Positions 57,485 to 64,000 of a stretch of DNA of 64,000 bases are shown piece after piece. The stretch is taken from assembly GCF_029873635.1 (NCBI RefSeq), contig NC_080422.1, forward strand, positions 7,533,764 to 7,597,763. The letters are read 5' to 3'. The stretch comes from Malania oleifera. Its lineage: Eukaryota > Streptophyta > Magnoliopsida > Santalales > Ximeniaceae. Within the stretch, counting starts at the first letter, position 1, and each line of letters begins with the position of its first letter. Under the pieces are notes generated by a model, which worked only from the letters and a program-made list of their open reading frames with translations, did not search any database and was not told the origin of the DNA. The translations under genes and the position numbers were made by a program.

Positions 57485-58560
57485 ATGGATCCTAGGGATA
57501 AGGATGTAGGGGCCGAAGGAAGAGATGATTTGGAGACTTCTAGTGAAGAGGATATTAATACCTCTATGATGCTACAGGGTATAGCCCGATAGGTCAGGGT
57601 AGAAATGAGGAAGGATACTAGAGGGCAGAACTGTCCAGTGGCAGATCAGGGCTGTAGCATCAAGGAATTCATGAGACTGAACCCTCCTACTTTTGAGGTA
57701 GGACCTAATCTAGTGACTGCAGAAAACTAGGTTTAGCAAATAGAGGAGATACTAGAAGTACTTGACTACACGAACGAGTAGAAGGTCTGCTATGCTACAT
57801 TCAAAATGGCAAGGGATGCGAAACACTGGTGACTTTCTGTGAAGCTGCTAGAGGAACAGAGGTTAGTAAAGATTGATCTAACGTGGGACCAATTCAAGGA
57901 GCTATTCTTTGATAGATATTTCTCTCTATCTATCAGAGAGGAGAAGATTAAGGAATTCAATAATCTAACACAGGGGAGTATGAATGTGGGGGAATATGCG
58001 ACTAAGTTCATTGAACTATCGCGTTTTGCTCCGTTCCTGATCCCGAACGAGGCAAGAAAGGCTAGGAAGTTTGAAAAAGGCCTGAGACAACGGCTTTATA
58101 AGCTTGTAGTGGGGTTTCAGTTTTATAATTTTTCAAACTTGGTAGATAAAGCTTCGGTGCTGGGAAAGAACATCCAGGGCGGTATAGAGCTGACATAGCA
58201 GAAGAAGAGGCATGCACCTTCTAGTTTTCAGGCTGAGGGTAGTTAAGGATCATGGAAGAGAGAGAAAAACACAGTGGGTCTAAGGCAAAAGACGGCAGAT
58301 CGGGGTTATTATGGTTACTAGGATAATTTGTCTTACTTCTTATGTCAGAAATGTAATAAAAGGCATAGGGATGAATGTTGGATTGGGACTCCTAATTGCT
58401 ATAGGTGTGGTAAACCAGGGCATATCAAAAGGAACTATCAGGAATTGTTGCTTGTTGTACTTACACCTAGTCAGATTCGGGGAAATCAGCAAGTACCCTG
58501 AGGTGCTAGTGGACCAGTACGTGTCTAACGATGGTCTTGGACAAGGTAGATAAAGCCAAG
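57485..58560 (+). pseudogene. gag: Gypsy D gag
   Basis: The ATG at 57485 opens MDPRDKDVGAEGRDDLETSS. Stops (mostly TAG) occur at about 57590, 57730, 57736, 57778 and 57830, then the frame is clean from 57839 to 58198. There it reads the Retrotrans_gag core: TWDQFKELFFDRYFSLSIRE, FNNLTQGSMNVGEYATKF and ARKFEKGLRQRLYKLV. A CCHC pair follows in broken frames (about 58333-58435; the second reads CYRCGKPGHIKRN). It ends near 58560 with no protease. Confidence 0.85.
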
Positions 58561-58724
58561 GGGACATGTATGAAATTATGCTTAAGATAATGATGATTTT
58601 ACTTAATTATAGATGATGCAAAGGTTTATCTAGTGATAATACTGAATTGTATGTGATATAGTTGAACGTAGAAATGAATGATTAGCAAAATTTTGAGGAC
58701 GAAGTTTCTTAAAGGAGGGGAGAA
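58561..58724 (+). promoter_or_regulatory. Gypsy D 3' untranslated region and PPT
   Basis: The stretch ends in AAAGGAGGGGAGAA (58711-58724), directly before the LTR. ATTTTGAGGACGAAGTTTCT at about 58690 is the pre-PPT motif shared with gypsy C. Confidence 0.75.
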
Positions 58725-59347
58725 TGTAAAGACTTGGAAAATTATAATGATTAAATAATTAGGAAGATAATAAATGGAATAGATAAATAAAGAAGAAGGG
58801 AAAATTTTGGAAAGAGAACAGTAGATCTTGTCGACGAATATCTTGTCTTCGTCGACGAGTGTTCTTCTAGAGATTGTTGACGAAGTTCAGTCCTTTGTCG
58901 ATGAAGAGATCCTCAGTGAGTGAATTTTGGATTTTAAGTTTCGTCGACGAACAAACCCTCTCGTCAACAAAGTCCTTTCTGTGACTCGTTGACGAATCCT
59001 ATCTTCTCATCAAGGAATCCACGTGGTAACATTGTGTATAAAAAGAACCAAGGTTGCTTCTCTACAAAGAAAATAGTTTTTCCTTCATTTTCTCTCTCTA
59101 GAAAATGTTTACTCTACCTTCTCTCTTCAAATTTGGCCCAGATTCAGCCCGAATCAAAAAAAGGAAACCGCTATGGTGCTCTAGGGGAGATTCTCTACAC
59201 ATTTAGCGGAGCAGATTTCTAAACCGAGCTTTTCGGGAAACGCTCCAAAGTTGAGGTAAGGGTTAGGATTTCTAATTTTGGGGTTTTTAAATGTTTATTT
59301 GAGGTTTATAAGTTGAGAAAATGCTGAAATAGTAGGTTATCTGGGGT

Positions 59348-59450
59348 TATTCCCCTTACATGCCTTCTTGATCCAGGATTCGGGTGAGCACCATAGGCAT
59401 CATTTTGGGGTTCTTGTTGGCGTAGTTCAAGAAGGCATGTAAGGGGAATA
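59348..59450. repeat. Perfect 24-bp inverted repeat with 55-bp loop
   Basis: The arm at 59348-59371 (TATTCCCCTTACATGCCTTC...) is the exact reverse complement of 59427-59450. The right arm corresponds to sequence present in related LTRs (AGGTAAGGGAATAAAT-like), so the left arm looks like an inverted copy of it. Confidence 0.93.
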
Positions 59451-60156
59451 TATTAAATCAGGATTTTTATGAAATTAACTGGTAAAAGTGGAAAATTTAT
59501 GTATATATGTATATGATTTTCATATGAGTTCTGAAAAGCCAACTGTTTAAATGGTAAATTTCTGAGCCTAGGGTTGTGTTACGAGTTATTTTTGCAAAAA
59601 AGGAAAGATAAAATGACAGATTTTATGGATAATTGTGTAAGAAATTAAATGTATATTTTTAGTGTATTAATGATGATTATGGTTGGCTTACTTTTCAATA
59701 AACATATGATTATATGTTGTTAAATTGTGTGGCATACGTAAAAGGAAATTTTTGTGCTAAACTATGGTATATGTATGAGATGCAGGAAGTACTGGAAATG
59801 TATTGATATCCAAAATGGGATATGGTTATGCATGTGTTTGGGATTGTTAAATGGCAATGTATGGTTTGAGAACTCTGGTAAATTGGAAACTGGTAAACTG
59901 GAAAATGGGCATAGTACTGTTGTGGATATATTTGGCCAAGATAGTGCACCCACACGTCTTAGATAAAATGTGGAGATGGGATGGTCGATTGTGCTGGGAA
60001 GGGTAGTGTCCCCCTAGAGTCTAGACCAGTGCGGGAGCAGCCAATCGTACCTATAGACAGTAGAATGTGGTTGATTTTGCTCTGGTAGGCCAACCAGAGT
60101 TAAGTCCAGCCTTTAGGCTGCACAAATCGTCATGGAGCGAAAGCATGACTATGATC

Positions 60157-61981
60157 TAAAAGTGGAATAGTGATCTCAAGAGGGGGGGTGAATTGGGTCA
60201 TTTAAAAATTTTAAGTTCTTTTTAAATTCTTTTACTTACTTGTTTAGTACTCACAACAAAACTTAAGTAAATGAATCAATTATCAATCAAAACCAAAACA
60301 CACAACAATTTGCTGAAAACTTAAACAATCCAATCAACCACACAATACCAACAACCAAAATAACCAAGAAGTTGCAACTCTTTAAATTGCTTTCAACTTT
60401 TGTAACTAGCCCTGTAATTTGTATGCAAGCCCTGCTTTGGATTGATTTTTATTACGTTTCTCTTAATTAAGATTTCTGCAAATTAACCAATGTACTCCCT
60501 TGTGAGTTTCCGCAAACGGTTAATTGAAATGTACTTTCTATAGATTAAGAGTTCTCTTTGAATTCAGTGTCTAAACCCTACAACCTGCACTTAGCATACA
60601 CAATAATATATATAGTGCAGAAATTAAAAGAGTAGGGTTGAGAAGAACACCAAGTTTTTACGAGATTCGACTTATCCCCAGCCTACGTCATCGCCTTTGG
60701 TCAATTCCACCAAAGGATTCCACTATGTACGCTCCTTTCCGGGCGGAGCAAGCCTTTTACAACAATCCCTCTTTTTCAAGAAGAGAAACCTCTCCAAGCG
60801 ATCAACCCATACTTGGTACAATGATCCAAATCAGTTTTGAACCGTCAAAGTACAATGAGAAGGCTACAAGAATTTGAGTACAATGAAACTCTCAAAACAG
60901 AGCAGATTTGTACAAGTTAGAGCACAAAATATACTTCAATCAAATAATAAGATAGAAAGTATGAAGCTCAAGTATAGAGATCACCAAGGGTTCTTTTAGT
61001 GATTAGGAAAACTTAGTGTTAGAACCGTAGGTTGATGATTCAGTAGCAATTTTAGAAGATATCTCCCAGATGGAGTGTGAGCAATAAAGAACTTTGAGAG
61101 ACATTGAGACTTCGAATACAAGAATGCCGTGTGATTGCTTGGTGATTAATTTTTTAGGATTAAGTTCTTTGTTCTACAAGCTACTTGGAATGTTCACCAA
61201 GTTTTTATAACGTTCACATTTGAAAAACTAATTTTTAGAATTTTCCCATTGAGGTTCAAAATTTAAAATCCCGTGGAGTCAATCGATTGGACAGGCGACT
61301 GGGTAGTTCATTTCATAGAGTCAGTTGTCTGGACAAGTGGCTGACAGTATTCTATTTGTCCAAAAATTAATTCCAATAATTTGTCAGTCGGCTGACTCAA
61401 CCAAGTTCAAAATGGTCAGTTGGCTGACTGATCCTAGTTCAAACAGTCAGTCGGTTGGGCAGTTATTCATTATTGGTGTTTTGTTAGTCAGCTGGCCAAT
61501 TTTAGTGTGTTCTGGTCAGTCGGCTGACCAATCCATTCTTTTTCCAAATATTTTCATTTTTGATTTTTAAACTCTAGTTATTTGAAAGACTTAAATATAA
61601 CTTTTCAAAATTATTTTCAAGGGTTTTTCAAGAGCTGGTCTCTAAGTCTTTGTATCCTAAAGGGCTTCATATTTCTGAATCATATTTGAATTGAAGCACT
61701 TACAAATGACTTTGCTAAATATGACTTTTAATTACTAAGTCTTTAAGTCTCTTGAGGTTCATCTTGCCTTTAAGTCCCATTTAGCCTTTAAGCTTTTTAT
61801 TTGTCTTTTATTACTTCAATACTCTGAGAAACTTTCACTTGATTTGACTCCAGCTTGCTTCCATGACAAACATGAGTGTAGTTTTACTTAATCTTGAAAT
61901 AAAGTCACTCAACAACACATGTTAAAATATCCTTCATTTGTTATCATCAAAACAAGATTAAAAAGTTTAGTTAGGCCAACA
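60157..61981 (-). mobile_element. Solo LTR, Sirevirus E type
   Basis: The 1825-bp LTR reads TAAAAGTGGAATAGTGATCT at the left (TG mutated to TA) and ends TAGGCCAACA. A perfect TGATC duplication flanks it (60152-60156 and 61982-61986). Its ends match the Sirevirus E LTRs (CAAGAGGGGGGTGAATTGG, AGGCCAACA) but most of the body has diverged. A palindrome cluster around GTCAGTCGGCTGAC lies at 61270-61540. Confidence 0.88.
61270..61540. repeat. Palindrome cluster (CAGTCGGCTGAC) in the 60157 solo LTR
   Basis: About ten sites such as CAGTCGGCTGACTC and CAGTTGGCTGACTG. The position relative to the LTR ends is the same as for the GTCGAC clusters, but the core sequence differs. Confidence 0.78.
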
Positions 61982-62239
61982 TGATCTTTGATCGGTATAG
62001 AGAGTTCTAAACGCATAATTGTTATTTTAACCTTGGATAATATGGAAATAGCAGATATGAGAACAACGGATATGGAAATTGGAAAATGGAAATGATATGG
62101 ATAAAAATGATATGGAAATGGATTATAAGAAATATGGAATATGAATATGGTTGTAAGGAATGATACAAAAATAATAGACATAGAGTAAAGAAAGAAATGT
62201 ATTATATATGGTTTTATTACATGTATTTGGGGCGGGGCA

Positions 62240-62570
62240 TACTCTTCACCCATGGGCTTGTTGAGAAAGGTGAGTGCCTTGATAGGTATCAGATGTAGTT
62301 ATAGGCAGCATAATGTGTTAGGGTAGAGGGAAGCTACTTGTATGGATGGGTAATCTTGCCTATTCTCAGAAACTTTTGCCGGTAAACTTTTGTATGAATG
62401 TGTGAATATGAGATAAACTAATCATCTGAGGGCTTACTGAGTAAGGTAAGTAACCTGATATGTTTCAGATGTGACTGTAGGTTGCTTAAAGTATCAGAGC
62501 AGAGGTGTGCTACTTGTATGGGCGGGTGATCACCCCAATCCTTGGGAATTCTCGTTGGTAAAATACCATG
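62240..62570. repeat. Degenerate tandem duplication in the gypsy D LTR
   Basis: Two diverged copies of roughly 150-180 bp share GATATGTTTCAGATGTGACT-like and GCTACTTGTATGGGCGGGTG-like segments (62280-62350 and 62455-62530). Confidence 0.7.
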
Positions 62571-62628
62571 CATGTGTTTGAGTAGGAACAAAGAATGATT
62601 TTATAATTATGGTTTCATTTGAAAACAA

Positions 62629-62630
<2 letters not shown>

Positions 62631-62673
<43 letters not shown>
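62631..62673. repeat. (TA)n microsatellite
   Basis: About 21 TA units lie in the distal part of the gypsy D 3' LTR. Confidence 0.95.
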
Positions 62674-62676
<3 letters not shown>

Positions 62677-63089
62677 ACACAAATCTCATGTTGGCCACAC
62701 ACTGCTTTAATGTATTCCATCCTTACTGAGATGTGTCTCACTCGATAGTTGAATTTCATCTTTTCAGGACCTTCACGAGATCGAGCTTAGAGAGCTTAGG
62801 GCTGTTGTAGCATTTTTGTAGACGTATAAACTTTGATTATGTTTTTGGGTTGTAATATATTTATGTTTTCTGAGATGTATATGGATGTTTGTGAATACTG
62901 GATGTTGGGTTATGTTTTGAGATGTATATAGGTATAGAAACTCTAGCATATTTTATTGAGGATATGTTGTTATTTCTGCTGCGTAATTGATATAGAGCCA
63001 GGTATTATGATATCAAATACAGGTGAGATATATCGTAGATATATTTTGTATAACACTCCAGACCCTAGTTTAGGGTTTGGGGTGTTACA

Positions 63090-63587
63090 ACACAATACTG
63101 CATCAGAATCACTGCCGCCTATACTGGAGGGCCTTGCATCATTACCACCAGCAGTGTGTGCATCGCTATTTTCAGGGTCTATCCTAAAATAGAACTAAAA
63201 TAGTCTGAGAATCCTAACTTCATAAAAAAACTATTACATTAATCTAACTAAAAACCAAAAAATATCCTCATACCACCAATCAACTTAACATCATTATTCA
63301 CAATTTAGGGCTTAATCTTACCACTAAGAAACAAAAACCGATGATAATTTACCATGACTTTCTTGAAATTGTCATTCTAGGAAAATCATAGAAACCGTCA
63401 CAAGATTCCTGCCTCCATGCTGTAAAACAAAATCCTAAATTCTCATCTTAACCTCCTACAACGACTTACTGTAATACTGATCTATTCATCTCCTATCCTC
63501 ATCAAGATCCATTACTATACTCTGGCATTACTTTCCGTTGTGCAATAAAGTTTACAGAACCTAGCAACTTAGGCTCTGATACCAAAA
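63090..63587 (-). pseudogene. gag: Gypsy A gag start, leader and PBS
   Basis: Minus-strand sequence from about 63186 reads the Ser/Asp/Gly-rich Gag N-terminus seen in gypsy C. The start codon is ATA where gypsy C has ATG (AGGATAGACCC versus AGGATGGACTC). The untranslated leader extends to 63587. The PBS TGGTATCAGAGCC (minus) lies at 63572-63584, three bases from the LTR. Confidence 0.72.
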
Positions 63588-63792
63588 TGTCACGACCCAA
63601 TAATTTTGCTATATATTTTTTCCATACTGCTAAAAATATAAAATTACTTTGACACTAATAATAATATTCACAATGTCATCTCAGACCCAAAGTGGGTACC
63701 GAGGATACCTGTCCATAAATACATACTATCTATGCAACGAAAAATATAATATACCTAAACCTCATATGCAATACCAGAGTTCTACTATCTCC

Positions 63793-63839
<47 letters not shown>

Positions 63840-64000
63840 TCCCCCAAAAATCCATAAAACATCCTAGGAATTATACAAAACATATCTCCCAACACAAACA
63901 CTTACTCTTAAACTAGAACTGTACCAACTCTTCCTCTACCTCGGAGCTCGCTCCGCTCGTCTGTCTGCATTTCCTAAAATATTTGAATTCTTGAGGTGAG
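63588..64000 (-). repeat. Gypsy A 5' LTR (cut by the window end)
   Basis: It begins TGTCACGACCCAATAATTTT in plus reading and aligns with 8441-8584 and then 12374 onward, without the 8585-12368 insertion. It is therefore the unoccupied site for that insertion. An (AT)n run at 63797-63834 has expanded relative to the 3' copy. Confidence 0.85.

Larger units (their letters stand above)
57096..63089 (+). mobile_element. Gypsy element D, gag-only derivative with truncated 5' LTR
   Basis: The order is a stub with the last 40 bases of an LTR (57096-57135), an intact PBS, a broken gag, a short 3' region, a PPT and a long 3' LTR (58725-63089) that holds a solo Sirevirus-type LTR. All of pol is missing: the gag zinc-knuckle region passes directly into the pre-PPT sequence. 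There is no TSD (TGCAC versus ACACA), as expected if the 5' end was lost by deletion. Host gypsy A gag flanks both sides. Confidence 0.75.
58725..63089 (+). repeat. Gypsy D 3' LTR, split by a solo LTR
   Basis: It starts TGTAAAGACTTGGAAAATTA and ends GGGGTGTTACA. Removing the 60157-61981 insertion leaves about 2.5 kb. A GTCGAC palindrome cluster is at 58825-59015, TATA-like TATAAAAAG at 59037-59045, a perfect 24-bp inverted repeat at 59348-59371 and 59427-59450, the conserved block at 60107-60130 (diverged), a degenerate tandem duplication at about 62240-62570 and (TA)n at 62631-62673. Confidence 0.82.
8441..64000 (-). mobile_element. Gypsy element A (Tekay-like), minus strand, split by nested insertions
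   Basis: One gypsy element is spread over the whole right part. Its 3' LTR lies in two pieces (8441-8584 and 12374-14482). The internal region lies at 14483-15634, 49698-50313, 52264-52496, 54601-57095 and 63090-63587. Its 5' LTR starts at 63588 and runs off the window. These internal pieces sum to about 5.0 kb, close to the 5.1 kb of gypsy C after removing its own insertions, and together give gag, protease, RT, RNase H, integrase and a chromodomain-like tail in order. At each junction protein homology resumes where it stopped. The element inserted into the copia element at 8440. The right half of that TSD is beyond the window. Confidence 0.8.

Noticed and set aside
61909..62253. 114-codon minus-strand hydrophobic ORF
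   Set aside because: It spans the junction of the 60157-61981 solo LTR and the gypsy D LTR, so it cannot be an ancestral gene. Hydrophobicity comes from AT-rich composition.
1..64000. tRNA, rRNA or snRNA genes
   Set aside because: None found by eye. The TGGTATCAGAGC matches are retrotransposon PBSs, not tRNA genes. A tRNAscan or Rfam search would be decisive.

Overview
The window is plant nuclear DNA, from a flowering plant whose species I cannot determine. The evidence is one intact plant-type cytosolic ribosomal protein gene (eL27, minus strand, 477-884), followed by more than 60 kb of plant LTR retrotransposons: Ty3/gypsy elements resembling Tekay/Del chromoviruses, Ty1/copia elements resembling Sireviruses, an older copia copy, and a small gag-only element. 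I found no rRNA or tRNA gene, no CRISPR array and no other host gene.

Left edge (1-5184). eL27 has a short promoter with a TATA-like box and a telo-box. Only 494 bp upstream of its ATG lies a compact retrotransposon (1378-5184) with two 433-bp LTRs, a PBS, one 385-codon gag ORF and a PPT. It has no pol. Three different tandem arrays fill the space where pol would be.

Retrotransposon nest (5185-64000). Layers are recognised from LTR ends (TG...CA), PBS/PPT positions, target-site duplications (TSDs) and resumption of the interrupted protein. Level 0 is a decayed copia element on the minus strand (up to 8440; the rest lies beyond the right edge). Level 1 is gypsy element A, minus strand, from 8441 past the right edge. 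It is split by an LTR-plus-PBS stub (8585-12368, itself carrying a Sirevirus-type solo LTR), by Sirevirus B (15635-49697), by two solo LTRs (50314-52263 and 52497-54600) and by gag-only gypsy D (57096-63089). Level 2, Sirevirus B, is itself split by a solo LTR (18713-20965), by complete gypsy C (21380-35347, TSD TTTTA) and by complete Sirevirus E (36454-46835, TSD AAGAA). Gypsy C in turn holds two solo LTRs (26671-28913 and 29877-32074).

Coding capacity. Every pol gene is broken by stops, frameshifts or deletions. The best preserved is Sirevirus E, which has gag, protease, integrase, RT and RNase H plus an extra ORF between pol and the 3' LTR. Sirevirus B, gypsy D and the 1378-5184 element carry gag but no pol, so they would depend on enzymes supplied in trans.

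The most interesting non-coding signal is inside the LTRs. Clusters of short palindromes with a GTCGAC core lie just upstream of the TATA box, in both the gypsy and the copia LTRs. A separate conserved block (CCCGCCTTCGGGCTGCACAA) recurs in seven otherwise diverged gypsy LTRs.
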